Shown here: one piece after another, positions 8,721-17,259 of the stretch
Layout of the letters: every line of letters starts with the position of its first letter
Position numbering within the stretch: the stretch's first letter is position 1
DNA from: DATKSS01 sp035533335
GTDB lineage: Bacteria > Chloroflexota > Dormibacteria > Dormibacterales > Dormibacteraceae
DNA: 64,000 bases
Direction of reading: 5' to 3'
NCBI GenBank assembly: GCA_035533335.1
Contig: DATLUC010000031.1
Location: forward strand, 1-64,000
The notes under the pieces: generated by a model
Database searches by the model: none
Seen by the model: only the letters and a program-made list of their open reading frames with translations
Told to the model about the DNA's origin: nothing
Made by a program: the position numbers and the translations under genes

Positions 8721-9569
8721 GTGCCTCTCATCTGGTCGTGGCCCTTCGAGCCCGTCGTCCTGATCGGCGTGGAGATCACCGCCGTCCTGTATGTCGTCGG
8801 GGGCGTCGGGCGGAGGACTGAGCCCTGGCGAGACGTCGCCTTCTGGGCGGCACTCGTCACGATCCTGGTCGCGCTCCAGAGCCCTCTCGAGATGCTCGCG
8901 CGCCAGCTCTTCTGGATCCACATGGTCCAGCACCTCCTGCTCATGGTCGTGGCAGCCCCGCTGCTCGCCCTGGCGTCGCCGTGGACGAGGCTGTGGCGCG
9001 CGCTACCCAGGCGGCTGAGACGCGGAATCGCGCGGCCACTTTTCAAGAATCCTTCTTTCGCCCCGCTCAGGTCGGCCTACAGGTGGCTGTCCCGCCCGAC
9101 GATCATCTGGTTTCTCGCGGCCGGCAACCTGTGGCTCTGGCACATGCCCGCCTTGTACGACCTGACCCTGCGCAACCATCTCGTGCACCACCTGGAGCAC
9201 ACGCTTTTCCTCGGCCTGGGCATCGCGTTCTGGGCCCAGCTCATCGACCAGTACCCGTTTCACTCTCCGCTCACCTCTATGGGCCGCGCGGTCTATGTCT
9301 TCACGGCCATGATCCAGTCCTGGGGGCTGGCCGGCGTCCTGTCGTTCGCAGGGGCGCCGTTCTATGCATACGCGCTGCTGCCGAGCCGCCCGGGCGGTAT
9401 CTCGGCCTTGACCGACCAGCAGCTTGGCGGCGGCATGATGTGGGTGCCGGGGGCGATCACGTACTCGCTCGCCTTCATCTGGCTCCTGTTCCGCTGGCTG
9501 GCGGAGGAGGACGCGAACACGCAGGTTGCCGCGCCGGCGGTCGAAAGGAGCCAGACCAGTGGCGGTTGA
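8721..9569 (+). CDS. ctaG: CtaG-type cytochrome c oxidase assembly protein
   Basis: A 282-residue multi-helix membrane protein of the Bacillus CtaG (caa3_CtaG) family needed for assembly of an active oxidase. Diagnostic His-rich motifs are HMVQHLLLM, WLWHMPALYD and LVHHLEHTLFL, which may bind copper or haem. GTG at 8721, 8 bases after the subunit III stop, is taken as start because it precedes the first helix. The C-terminus overlaps the next gene by 11 bases. Confidence 0.88.
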   Translation: MPLIWSWPFEPVVLIGVEITAVLYVVGGVGRRTEPWRDVAFWAALVTILVALQSPLEMLARQLFWIHMVQHLLLMVVAAPLLALASPWTRLWRALPRRLRRGIARPLFKNPSFAPLRSAYRWLSRPTIIWFLAAGNLWLWHMPALYDLTLRNHLVHHLEHTLFLGLGIAFWAQLIDQYPFHSPLTSMGRAVYVFTAMIQSWGLAGVLSFAGAPFYAYALLPSRPGGISALTDQQLGGGMMWVPGAITYSLAFIWLLFRWLAEEDANTQVAAPAVERSQTSGG

Positions 9570-10467
9570 GTCAAGGGTCCAGTCTGCGCCGGACCTTTCG
9601 GGCCGTTTGCTCCGCGTCGCCGGCGATTACGCCGCGCTGCTGAAGCCCAAGATCATCCTTCTGCTCGTCGTCACCGAGCTTGGCGCAATGATCGCGGCCG
9701 CCCGTGGATGGCCTGCACCGGGACCGCTGCTCGGCGGGCTGGCCGGCGGTGCGATGGCCGCCGGGGGCGCCGGAGCCATCAACTGCTGGTTCGATCGTGA
9801 CATCGACGCGGTCATGCCCCGGACGAGAAGGCGGCCGATCCCGGCGGGCAGGATCGCACCGGCGCACGGCCTGGGATTCGGCATTGCCGTCGCGATAGCA
9901 GGCGTCGCGCTGATCGCCGTTTCGAGCCACGTCCTCGCGGCCGCCCTCGCCGCCGCGGGTGGAGTGTTCTACGTGTTCGTGTACACGATTTGGCTCAAGC
10001 GCTCGACGACCCAGAACATCGTCATCGGCGGAGCGGCGGGCGCCTTCCCTCCGCTGGTCGGCTGGGCCGTCGTCACCGGGTCCCTTAGCCCGCTGGCCTG
10101 GGCGCTCTTCGCGATCATCTTCTTCTGGACCCCGCCGCATTTCTGGGCGCTCGCGCTGCTTCTGCGGCGCCAGTACTCCGCTGTCAACGTGCCGATGCTG
10201 CCGGTGGTGGCAGGATCGGCTCGAACGCGCCGCGCCATCCTCGCCTACACGGCGGTGATGGTGGTGGTCAGCATGGTCCCGGTGGTGTGGCTGGGCTTTG
10301 CATACGGTTCTGCGAGCCTGGTCCTCGGGAGCGCTTTCCTCTACCTGGCCTGGCGCGCCGTGCGCGCCGAAGACGGGCCGTCCGCGATGGCGCTGTTCCA
10401 TTACTCGCTCGCGTACCTGGCCCTGATCTTTGTCGCGGTGGCGATCTCGGCGGTGGTGCCTGTTTGA
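9559..10467 (+). CDS. ctaB: Protohaem IX farnesyltransferase (haem O synthase)
   Basis: UbiA-superfamily membrane prenyltransferase of 302 residues that adds a farnesyl group to haem B, giving haem O for the oxidase. The two prenyl-diphosphate/Mg2+ motifs are NCWFDRDIDAVMPRT and the loop YTIWLKRSTTQN, followed by GGAAGAFPPLVGW and the conserved WTPPHFWALAL. GTG at 9559 is preceded by a good ribosome site AAAGGAG at 9544-9550, which decides the start. No CtaA (haem A synthase) is seen in the window. Confidence 0.93.
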   Translation: MAVESRVQSAPDLSGRLLRVAGDYAALLKPKIILLLVVTELGAMIAAARGWPAPGPLLGGLAGGAMAAGGAGAINCWFDRDIDAVMPRTRRRPIPAGRIAPAHGLGFGIAVAIAGVALIAVSSHVLAAALAAAGGVFYVFVYTIWLKRSTTQNIVIGGAAGAFPPLVGWAVVTGSLSPLAWALFAIIFFWTPPHFWALALLLRRQYSAVNVPMLPVVAGSARTRRAILAYTAVMVVVSMVPVVWLGFAYGSASLVLGSAFLYLAWRAVRAEDGPSAMALFHYSLAYLALIFVAVAISAVVPV

Positions 10468-10523
10468 TTCGGTCCGGTTTGGGTCTTTCTCGATCCCGTG
10501 GCGCGAAATTTCACTCGGTCCCG

Positions 10524-11066
10524 ATGTGGTCGCTCGCGCTGCCGATCCTGGTGGTCGTGCTGGCGGTGGCCGTCGCCTCCCTTATCGTCCTTTCGAACTC
10601 CGGGACGAAAACCGCTTCGGTCGATCCCGGCCTCGCCCAGGTCGGGAAGCAGGCGCCCGGCTTCACCTCGTGGGACCTGGGCGGGAGAAAAGTGAGCCTG
10701 GACGAGTTCAAGGGAAAGCCCGTACTCCTCACTTTCTGGGCCACGTGGTGCACGGCCTGCCAGGACGAGTTGCCCGCCCTCCAGCAGATCGACGAGCGTT
10801 ACCGGTCCAGCGGGTTGACGGTCCTCGCGGTCGATTACCGCGAGACGGACACCGCGCGGATGAGCCAGTTCCTCGCCGGCCTCCACGTCAACATGGAATC
10901 GGTCGTCGATCCCCAGGGTGCGATTGCCAGCGCGTTCGGCGTGGACCTGGGCCTGCCCGTCAACGTGTGGCTCGACCGCAGCCACGTCGTCTCGCGCATC
11001 ATGGTGGGCGCACAGCCGGCCAGCACGCTCGATGCGGCTGCGGCGCAGCTCGTCGGCACGACCTAG
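10524..11066 (+). CDS. TlpA/ResA-type membrane-anchored thiol-disulfide oxidoreductase
   Basis: A 180-residue thioredoxin-fold protein: N-terminal anchor (about residues 3-25), then an AhpC/TSA-like domain with the redox motif WATWCTACQDELPAL. ResA-type proteins reduce cytochrome c or oxidase cysteines before cofactor insertion, fitting its place at the end of the oxidase operon. ATG at 10524 directly precedes the membrane anchor and is 57 bases after ctaB. A cis-Pro element is seen in LGLPVNVWLD. Confidence 0.85.
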   Translation: MWSLALPILVVVLAVAVASLIVLSNSGTKTASVDPGLAQVGKQAPGFTSWDLGGRKVSLDEFKGKPVLLTFWATWCTACQDELPALQQIDERYRSSGLTVLAVDYRETDTARMSQFLAGLHVNMESVVDPQGAIASAFGVDLGLPVNVWLDRSHVVSRIMVGAQPASTLDAAAAQLVGTT

Positions 11067-11112
11067 CGGGCGACCCGGTTCGCGGCCGCACATACCATTG
11101 CCCGAAGCGGGG

Positions 11113-11474
11113 GTGTCCTGGTTGGCGGCGCTGACGGCCGAGATGCTCTTCACGGCCGCGCTGGTGCTGGTGGTCCTGAACGTGGCGGCAAACCGGGCGA
11201 CGGCGGGCAACTCCTTCTACGGCCTCGCGATCGGGCTCACCGTCGCGGTGGGCGCGTTCGCCGTAGGTCCGATCTCCGGGGCGGCCTTCAACCCAGCCGT
11301 CGGGCTCGGCGCCACCGCGGTCGCTGCCATCGCGGCCACGGCCCGTGGTCGCACCTCTGGCGATACATCGTCGGTCCACTGGCGGGCGCCGCGCTCGGCG
11401 CTGCCGTCCATGTGCTCCAGGGACCGGCCATTCCGGTGCCGCCTGAAGAAACCGAGCAAAGGCCGCAGCGCTGA
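11113..11474 (+). pseudogene. Aquaporin (MIP) C-terminal half with frameshift
   Basis: The frame opening at GTG 11113 encodes membrane helices like the second half of an aquaporin, with the pore motif GAAFNPAVGLG (NPA at 11290-11298). From about 11320-11345 the family match moves to another frame: WSHLWRYIVGPLAGAALGAAVH, ending with TGA at 11472-11474, whereas the original frame continues out of register to TAG at 11517. The first half of the channel, including its first NPA, is missing; only 46 bases separate it from the thioredoxin gene. It is best read as a decayed remnant. A single-base sequencing error could explain the frameshift but not the missing half. Confidence 0.7.
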
Positions 11475-11477
11475 ACC

Positions 11478-11506
11478 AGAGGCTGCCGCCGGGCGCGGCA
11501 GCCTCT
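11478..11506 (+). terminator. Strong hairpin terminator between convergent genes
   Basis: Perfect 12-base-pair stem AGAGGCTGCCGC / GCGGCAGCCTCT with the 5-base loop CGGGC, followed by a short pyrimidine run. It lies between the aquaporin remnant (+) and the FAH-family gene (-) and probably ends transcription from both sides. Confidence 0.75.
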
Positions 11507-11518
11507 TCGATTTCTAGG

Positions 11519-12397
11519 TCAGTCGCGGGACGAGGTCACGAACTTGTTCCGCAGCACTCCGATCCCTTCGACCTCGGACTCCATCACGTCGCCCGGGCGC
11601 AGGTACTCGGGCGGGGTCCTGGCGAAGCCGACGCCGTCGGGCGTCCCGGTCGCGATCAGGGCCCCGGGGAGAAGGGTCATCCCCTTCGAAGCCCATTCGA
11701 TGGTGGCGTCGACCGGATAGATCATGTCGCTGGTGTTGCCATCCTGCTTCACGGTCCCATTGACCTTGAGCGTGAGGCGAAGGGACTGCGGGTCCGTCAG
11801 CTCGTCGCTCGTGACGATCCACGGGCCGGTCGGGCACGAGCCGTCGAGGCTCTTGCCCTTGAAGAACTGGCCACCCCAGCCGCTCTGGATGTCGCGCATG
11901 GTGACGTCGTTGAGGACCGTGTAGCCGAAAACGTGGGAGAGCGCGTCGGCCGCCTTGATGTTGGCGCCTCGCTTGCCGATCACGACCGCCAGCTCGACCT
12001 CCCAGTCGATCTTGTCGCTGATGGTGGGGTCGATCTCAATGTCGGCGAATGGCTCGGTCAGCGACGTGATCGCCTTGGTGAAGATGGTGGGCGGGCTGGC
12101 CGCCTTGCCTTCCAACTTGGCGGTCTCCTCCGCGTGCTTCTGGTAGTTGCGTCCCATCGCGATCACGTTGCCGCGAGGGTTGTCGAGCGGCGCGAGCAGC
12201 TCCACGTCCGCCAGCCGGTGCGTCTTGCCCTTCCCGCGCGAGAGCTCAGCGCGAACTTTCGCGAGGCCGGCCTCCCCGGCGTCGATCAGGGCCAGCATGT
12301 CGGCGGCCGCCGAGAGCTCGATCACCTCGTCGTCATGGCCGGGCCGCAGCGCGCCCAGCTTCCGGCTCCCACCCGAACGGAACATCAACAACTTCAT
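11519..12397 (-). CDS. Fumarylacetoacetate hydrolase-family protein
   Basis: A 292-residue enzyme of the FAH/2-keto-acid hydratase-isomerase superfamily, cleaving C-C bonds or hydrating/decarboxylating keto acids with Mg2+. The metal-binding motif WEVELAVVIG, the loop GYTVLNDVTMRDIQ, and the C-terminal ATGTPDGVGFAR are clearly visible, after a family N-terminal part from residue 1 to about 75. It is the last gene of the Liv-type operon, overlapping livF by 4 bases, which suggests it processes the imported compound, perhaps an aromatic ring-cleavage product or sugar-derived keto acid. Substrate unknown. Confidence 0.88.
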   Translation of the reverse strand: MKLLMFRSGGSRKLGALRPGHDDEVIELSAAADMLALIDAGEAGLAKVRAELSRGKGKTHRLADVELLAPLDNPRGNVIAMGRNYQKHAEETAKLEGKAASPPTIFTKAITSLTEPFADIEIDPTISDKIDWEVELAVVIGKRGANIKAADALSHVFGYTVLNDVTMRDIQSGWGGQFFKGKSLDGSCPTGPWIVTSDELTDPQSLRLTLKVNGTVKQDGNTSDMIYPVDATIEWASKGMTLLPGALIATGTPDGVGFARTPPEYLRPGDVMESEVEGIGVLRNKFVTSSRD

Positions 12398-13200
12398 GAG
12401 TCCTCCTCGTTATCCTCTGGCACGGCCGTCGGGGCCGTCCCCGCACCCAAAAACAGCTCCTCAAAGTCCTGGCGCTTGAGGAGATCGCCCGGGCGACCTT
12501 CCAACCTCGTGGTGCCGGAGACCAGCACGCTGGTCCAATCGGCGATCTGCAGGGCTGCCCGCGCCCTCTGCTCCACCAGCAACACCGCTTTGCCGATCCC
12601 AGCCAGCCTCTTCACGTGCTCGCGGAGCAAGCTGTCGGCCAGCTTCGGCGACAGGTTCGCCGTCGGCTCGTCGAGGATGAGGACCCTGGGGTCCAACATC
12701 AGCACGCGGGCGATGGCGAGCATCTTGCGCTCGCCCCCGCTGAGCTTGTCCGCCCGGCGCTTGAGCATCGGTGGCAGAGCGGGGAAGACCAAGCCGACCT
12801 CGTCCACCCGCGCTCGCACCCGGTTCGACTTCAACAGGTAACCGCCCATCTCGAGGTTCTCGAGCACCGTGAGCGGCTCGAAGATGTCGTTCACCTGCGG
12901 CACGTAGCCGACGCCGCGGCGCGCGAGATCCTCTGGCGGGTGGTTGGTCACGTCGTCCGCCCCGAGCAGGATCCTTCCGCCTGTCACTCGCAGGATGCCG
13001 ACCAGGCTCTTCAGCAGCGTGCTCTTGCCCGCGCCGTTGGGCCCGATGATGGCCACGATCTCGCCGGGCCCGACCGCGAGCGACACGTCGCGGATCACTG
13101 GCACGCCACCGTATCCGGCGGTGATCCCCTCTGCCCGAAGGCTGGGAGCCGGCCGACCGGTCGCCGGTTGTTCTTTATCCGACGAGGTAAGCGTCAACAA
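12394..13200 (-). CDS. livF: Branched-chain-type ABC transporter ATP-binding protein (LivF-like)
   Basis: A 268-residue ATPase: Walker A GPNGAGKST, Q-loop YVPQ, signature LSGGERKM, Walker B VLILDEPTA and the H-loop region VLLVEQRA. The Gln replacing the usual His in VEQ is normal for LivF. The start is TTG at 13200, overlapping livG by 26 bases. It has a non-conserved acidic tail (PEDNEEDS). Works with LivG, LivH, LivM and the binding protein. Confidence 0.92.
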   Translation of the reverse strand: MLTLTSSDKEQPATGRPAPSLRAEGITAGYGGVPVIRDVSLAVGPGEIVAIIGPNGAGKSTLLKSLVGILRVTGGRILLGADDVTNHPPEDLARRGVGYVPQVNDIFEPLTVLENLEMGGYLLKSNRVRARVDEVGLVFPALPPMLKRRADKLSGGERKMLAIARVLMLDPRVLILDEPTANLSPKLADSLLREHVKRLAGIGKAVLLVEQRARAALQIADWTSVLVSGTTRLEGRPGDLLKRQDFEELFLGAGTAPTAVPEDNEEDS

Positions 13201-13954
13201 TCTCCTGCTGTCGCCTGAGCGCCGCCATGGTCCCGCTGCCGATCACCTTGCCCTGGGCCATGACGACCACCGAGTCGCAGAGCTGCTCGACGAGGTGCAG
13301 CTCGTGCTCGACCATGAGGATGGTCAGGCCGTCCGCGCGCAGGGACTGGAGGTAGTACTTGATCTCGTCGACGATCCTCGGGTGCACTCCCGACATGGGT
13401 TCGTCGAGCAGGAGGCAGCGAGGGCGGAGCATGAGCGCGCGCATGATCTCGATCAGGCGCTTCTGCCCTCCGCTCATGGTGCCTGCGTAGTCCGATTCCT
13501 TGGCGGTCATCCCGAACCGCTTGAGGAGCGAGCGCGCCTGATCGACCAGCCTTAGCTCGTCGTCCCCCCAGTAACGCTTGCCCAGGAGCGCACCGAGGAG
13601 CGAGTCGCCGCGATTGTCGGGGGCGGCCACCAGGAGGTTCTCGAGCACGGTCAGCTGAGAGAACTCCGAAGGCAGCTGAAACGTCCGCACCAGGCCGCGC
13701 CGGGCCCGATGGTACGTGGGAAGCCGACTGATGTCCTGGCCTTCGAACGTGATGGTGCCGGCGCTCGCCGGCAGGGTGCCGGCAAGCACGGCCAGGAACG
13801 TCGACTTGCCCGCGCCGTTGGGTCCGATGAGCCCGGTGATCTTGCCCCTGGGAACGTCGATCGACACCCCGTCAACGGCGCGCATCCCCTCGAAGTGGCG
13901 GTGCACGTCACGGGCCACGAGCATCGGCTCGTCAGGCCGTGCGGACACGATCAA
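13175..13954 (-). CDS. livG: Branched-chain-type ABC transporter ATP-binding protein (LivG-like)
   Basis: A 259-residue ATPase with Walker A GPNGAGKST, signature MSGGQKRLIEI, Walker B CLLLDEPMSGV and the H-loop LMVEHELHLV. The extra segment after the Q-loop (RTFQLPSEFSQLTV) is typical of LivG. It overlaps livM by 23 bases and livF by 26 bases, so the operon is tightly coupled. Confidence 0.92.
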   Translation of the reverse strand: MIVSARPDEPMLVARDVHRHFEGMRAVDGVSIDVPRGKITGLIGPNGAGKSTFLAVLAGTLPASAGTITFEGQDISRLPTYHRARRGLVRTFQLPSEFSQLTVLENLLVAAPDNRGDSLLGALLGKRYWGDDELRLVDQARSLLKRFGMTAKESDYAGTMSGGQKRLIEIMRALMLRPRCLLLDEPMSGVHPRIVDEIKYYLQSLRADGLTILMVEHELHLVEQLCDSVVVMAQGKVIGSGTMAALRRQQEIVDAYLVG

Positions 13955-14933
13955 CCTCCTCGGCGTCCGGGCTCCCCTCGAACACCCGCCGCGGCTCCGG
14001 GCGCACGCCCTGCGGCCGGAACCACAGGAAGCCGATGATCAAGAGCCCGATCGCGACCCACTGCATGGCTGGGATCAGGTTCGGCGGGGGCACCCAGCCG
14101 GCGATCGTCCCTGGGATCAGCCGCGTCACCTCTTCGAAACCCACAGGCACGAGCAGCGCCCCGAGGATCGCGCCGACGTTGTTGGCCCGCCCGCCGACGA
14201 TGACCGCGGCGAAAAGGATGATCGTCTCGGGGTAAAGCCACTCCGAGGGCGCCCAGACTGCGATATAGCCCACCAGGATGGCCCCGGACAGCCCGCCGAT
14301 GATCCCGCCGACAATGAATATCGTCATCTTCATCCGGACCGGGTTCTTGCCCAGCGCGCTGGCCGCGACCTCGTGGTCGCGCATCGCCCGCAGGCTGCGG
14401 CCGTAAGGCGAGTTGACGATCCTCGAAGCCACCAGCCAGACGAGCAGGACGCAAGGCAGGGTCAAGCCGACGTACAGGAGCTGGTAGCTCTGGGTGAGCG
14501 GGTCGATCTGGTCGGAAAACGGCCCGGGCACCTGCGCGATCCCGGCTGCGCCGTTCAAGAACGGTCGCGCATTGGTGATCACCGAGTTGGCGATCACCGA
14601 CAGGACCAGGAGCGCGATCGCCTGGTAGTCGGTTCTCAGCTTGCGGAGCACGACCAGGCCGACCGGGATGGCCAGCAGCCCGCCGGCCAGGGCGCCCCCG
14701 ATCCAGGGGAGGGGAAACGGGAGCTGAAACCCGCCGACATACACCTGGTATCCACCGTTTGCGGTGTCAGGCGGCATCGACAGCACGGCGGCCGCGTACG
14801 CGCCCACCGCCTGGAAGATGATGAAGCTGAAGTTGACGATTCCCGAGATCCCGAACTGAAGGTTCAGCGCGATGCAGGCGATGATGTCCACGCCTGCGTA
14901 GACCAGCAGCGTGGCCGCATAGTAGGAGTTCAT
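13932..14933 (-). CDS. livM: Branched-chain-type ABC transporter permease (LivM-like)
   Basis: A 333-residue permease with about ten hydrophobic segments. Family motifs are LNLQFGISGIVNFS near the N-terminus and the cytoplasmic coupling loop GRSLRAMRDHEVAASALG around residues 178-195. It overlaps livH by ATGA at 14930-14933. A hydrophilic C-terminal tail of about 25 residues follows the last helix. Confidence 0.92.
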   Translation of the reverse strand: MNSYYAATLLVYAGVDIIACIALNLQFGISGIVNFSFIIFQAVGAYAAAVLSMPPDTANGGYQVYVGGFQLPFPLPWIGGALAGGLLAIPVGLVVLRKLRTDYQAIALLVLSVIANSVITNARPFLNGAAGIAQVPGPFSDQIDPLTQSYQLLYVGLTLPCVLLVWLVASRIVNSPYGRSLRAMRDHEVAASALGKNPVRMKMTIFIVGGIIGGLSGAILVGYIAVWAPSEWLYPETIILFAAVIVGGRANNVGAILGALLVPVGFEEVTRLIPGTIAGWVPPPNLIPAMQWVAIGLLIIGFLWFRPQGVRPEPRRVFEGSPDAEEVDRVRTA

Positions 14934-15814
14934 CCGGCGGCCGCCATGGCGCCGCGCTTGGCGAGCAGGCCCTGCGGGCGGAGCACCATCACGAGGACGA
15001 GCATCCCGAAGGCCACCACCTCCTTGTATTCAGGGGCGATGGCCGCGGCGCTCAGCTCAGTGACGATGCCGATGATCAGGGCCCCGATCATCGCGCCGTA
15101 GGGCTGTCCCGCTCCGCCAAGGACGGCGGCGGCGATGATCGGGATGAGGTACGCGGCGCCGCTGCTGACGGAGAAGTTCTCCGAGTTCATCCCCGCCACG
15201 ACACCCGCCACCCCGCAGAGCGCTCCCGTGATCAGCCACACGACGTCGATCACTCGCTGGGTCGGAATGCCGCAGTTGCGGGCGAGGGTGGGGTTGGCCG
15301 CCGTCGCGCGCATGGCCTTGCCCAGTCGCGTGTACCTGAGCAAGCCGTGGATCGCAAGCATCAGGATCACCGCGACCGCGATGATCGCGATCTGGGCGGT
15401 CGTCAGGACAAGCCCGTTCGCGCGCAGGAGGGGTCCCTGGTCCACCACGTACGAGGACGTGTAGTAGCCGACGATCGGCAGCATCAGGTTGGCGATCATC
15501 AGCGAGGCCGCCAGGGACACGATCACCATCCCGATGTGGTTCGTTCCCTTGCGCTGGAACGGCGCGTACAGGAATCGGTTAAGCAGGAATGAGAGCACCG
15601 CGCCGACCAGGGCGCCCGGGATCAGGGCGACCCAGATGTTGACGCCCGCCTGGTTCACATAGAAGGCCGCGTAGCCGCTGACCATCATGACCTCGCCGTA
15701 GGAGAGGTTGATCATGTTGGTGATTCCGAACTGCATAGTGAAGCCGACTGCGGCGATCGCTATCACGGAGACGCTGATCAGGCCGAAGCCAAGCGCCGCT
15801 ACATAGAGGTCCAC
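14930..15814 (-). CDS. livH: Branched-chain-type ABC transporter permease (LivH-like)
   Basis: A 294-residue permease with about eight membrane segments and the motifs TMQFGITNMINLSYGE and GKAMRATAANPTLARNCGI, the coupling helix of LivH. GTG at 15814 is the start, with AGGAG upstream at good distance. The initiation region is folded into a perfect 12-base-pair hairpin (see separate entry), which may lower its translation relative to the binding protein encoded just upstream. Confidence 0.92.
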   Translation of the reverse strand: MDLYVAALGFGLISVSVIAIAAVGFTMQFGITNMINLSYGEVMMVSGYAAFYVNQAGVNIWVALIPGALVGAVLSFLLNRFLYAPFQRKGTNHIGMVIVSLAASLMIANLMLPIVGYYTSSYVVDQGPLLRANGLVLTTAQIAIIAVAVILMLAIHGLLRYTRLGKAMRATAANPTLARNCGIPTQRVIDVVWLITGALCGVAGVVAGMNSENFSVSSGAAYLIPIIAAAVLGGAGQPYGAMIGALIIGIVTELSAAAIAPEYKEVVAFGMLVLVMVLRPQGLLAKRGAMAAAG

Positions 15815-15825
15815 GGCGCTTGGCT
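15787..15825 (-). promoter_or_regulatory. Hairpin over the livH start codon
   Basis: AGCCAAGCGCCG (15787-15798) and CGGCGCTTGGCT (15814-15825) form a perfect 12-base-pair inverted repeat with a 15-base loop. In the mRNA the stem covers the bases between the Shine-Dalgarno AGGAG and the GTG start and codons 6-9 of livH. It could restrict livHMGF translation, or act as an attenuator, relative to the binding-protein gene. Function is inference. Confidence 0.45.
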
Positions 15826-15835
15826 CCTATTACTA

Positions 15836-15853
15836 ATTCGGTTGATTCGGTTG
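15836..15853. repeat. 9-base tandem repeat after the binding-protein gene
   Basis: ATTCGGTTG occurs twice in direct succession (15836-15844, 15845-15853) just after the stop of the substrate-binding protein gene. It is short and its role is unknown; it may only reflect slippage. Confidence 0.4.
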
Positions 15854-15854
15854 A

Positions 15855-17192
15855 CTACGCGTTCCCGCCCGCGTCGATGATCTGCTGGGTCTGGGCCTCG
15901 GTGAGCTGTCCGACGACCTGCTCGTTGCCGTCCTTGTCCATCGTGACGAGGTTGTAGCCCTGCTGTGAGTTGTTCCACTGGTTGAAGTTGTTCTCGCCTG
16001 CCGCGCCCACGTACCGGATCGACTTGCCGGCCTTGAGCGCCGCGACGCCGTCCTTGAAGGTGTTGACGACGGTGGCGCCGCTGACGCCGTTGGCGATGTC
16101 GAAGATCTTGGGGTTGTAGACCGTGGGATCGCTGCTGTTGGCCGCAACCATGGCCAGGGCCGTGAGGATGATTCCGTCGTACAGGTGGACGGTCGGGCTC
16201 TTGCCCTGGTAGGTGAGCGCGTTCGAGCCCGGGTACTTCGAGTCGGCGGCCGTCAGCTGTGACAGGAACTCGTCGTAGCCGGCCCCCTGGAGCGTGAGGC
16301 GGAGGTCCACCGCGGTGTAGTTGGCGAGGAAGTCCTGCAGCCCGATGGCATCGACCACCTGTTTGAACCAGACCGGGTCGATGGTGGCGCTGGTGCCGAT
16401 GAACGGGATCACCTTGCCGTCGTTCTGCTGCTTGACCTCTTTCATGTAGGTGCCGGCGGAGCCGATGGTCTCAGTGAGGATGACGTCCGGGTGCGTCTGC
16501 AGCATGGCGGCGACCTCGGTCCGGTACGACGCCGCGCCGAGGTGGATCGCCTGGTTGATGGCGATCGTCACGCCCAGCTTGTTCAACGCGGCCACGGCAG
16601 GGCCGACGAAGTTCTGCGAGCCGATGTCGTCTCCGAACACCAGCGCGATCCTCTTGTAGGGGGCGTGGTTGGGCCCGAAGAGCGCGCTGCCGATCATCGC
16701 GTAAGCGTCGAAGGAGTCCGGCGGCACGAGCCGGTGGAAGTACTTGAAGCTCGTCTTGTTGAACTCGGACTGCCCCGTCATGCAAACCATGGGGATGTGG
16801 GAGCGGTCGAGGATCGGCACCACGGTGGACGCCTCGTCCGACGTGCAGCCGACCACCCCCATGAGGTTCGAGTTGCCGGAGATCATCGCGTTGGCCGCCG
16901 GCACAGCGTCGGCCGGCTCACCGCGGGTGTCGAACTGCTGACAGCTGACCTGGCGCCCGCCGATGCCGCCGGCGCCGTTGATGGACAGCGCGGCCGCGTA
17001 GCAGCCGGCCAGGTATCGAGGGCCGAAGCTGGCGTCGGCGCCGGAGAACGGCGCAAGGACGCCCTCGAGCAGGGGTCCCGAGCCCAGCCCGCCTCCGGTC
17101 GAAGTGCTGCCGCCACAGGCGACCAGCAGCAAGACGGCGAGCGTCGAAACGGCGAACGCAGGCACGCGCAAACTGGAACGGAAGGTGTTCAC
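15855..17192 (-). CDS. Liv-type ABC transporter substrate-binding lipoprotein
   Basis: A 445-residue periplasmic-binding-protein type 1 (LivK/amide-binding) lipoprotein. GTG at 17192 is preceded by GGGAGGAG and yields a signal peptide with the lipobox LLVAC at about residues 24-28, so the mature protein is a membrane-anchored lipoprotein with a Gly/Ser linker. The body shows the typical GPLLEGVLAPFSGADASFGPRY opening and a VGCTSDEASTVVPIL motif. The ligand is unknown; the operon enzymes point to an organic acid or aromatic compound rather than an amino acid (inference). It is divergent from the GntR regulator. Confidence 0.9.
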   Translation of the reverse strand: MNTFRSSLRVPAFAVSTLAVLLLVACGGSTSTGGGLGSGPLLEGVLAPFSGADASFGPRYLAGCYAAALSINGAGGIGGRQVSCQQFDTRGEPADAVPAANAMISGNSNLMGVVGCTSDEASTVVPILDRSHIPMVCMTGQSEFNKTSFKYFHRLVPPDSFDAYAMIGSALFGPNHAPYKRIALVFGDDIGSQNFVGPAVAALNKLGVTIAINQAIHLGAASYRTEVAAMLQTHPDVILTETIGSAGTYMKEVKQQNDGKVIPFIGTSATIDPVWFKQVVDAIGLQDFLANYTAVDLRLTLQGAGYDEFLSQLTAADSKYPGSNALTYQGKSPTVHLYDGIILTALAMVAANSSDPTVYNPKIFDIANGVSGATVVNTFKDGVAALKAGKSIRYVGAAGENNFNQWNNSQQGYNLVTMDKDGNEQVVGQLTEAQTQQIIDAGGNA

Positions 17193-17220
17193 TGCTCCTC
17201 CCTTGAGCGAAAACAGACGG

Positions 17221-17245
17221 ATTGTCGACATTATTGACGATAATG
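17221..17245. promoter_or_regulatory. Putative GntR operator in divergent promoter
   Basis: The 67-base spacer between the binding-protein gene and the GntR gene holds the palindrome TGTCGACA (17223-17230) overlapping CATTAT-TGACG-ATAATG (17229-17245, 6-base arms). FCD-type GntR regulators commonly bind short palindromes of this sort in divergent promoters. Binding by the adjacent regulator is inference. Confidence 0.5.
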
Positions 17246-17259
17246 TGGGGGGACGCAAG

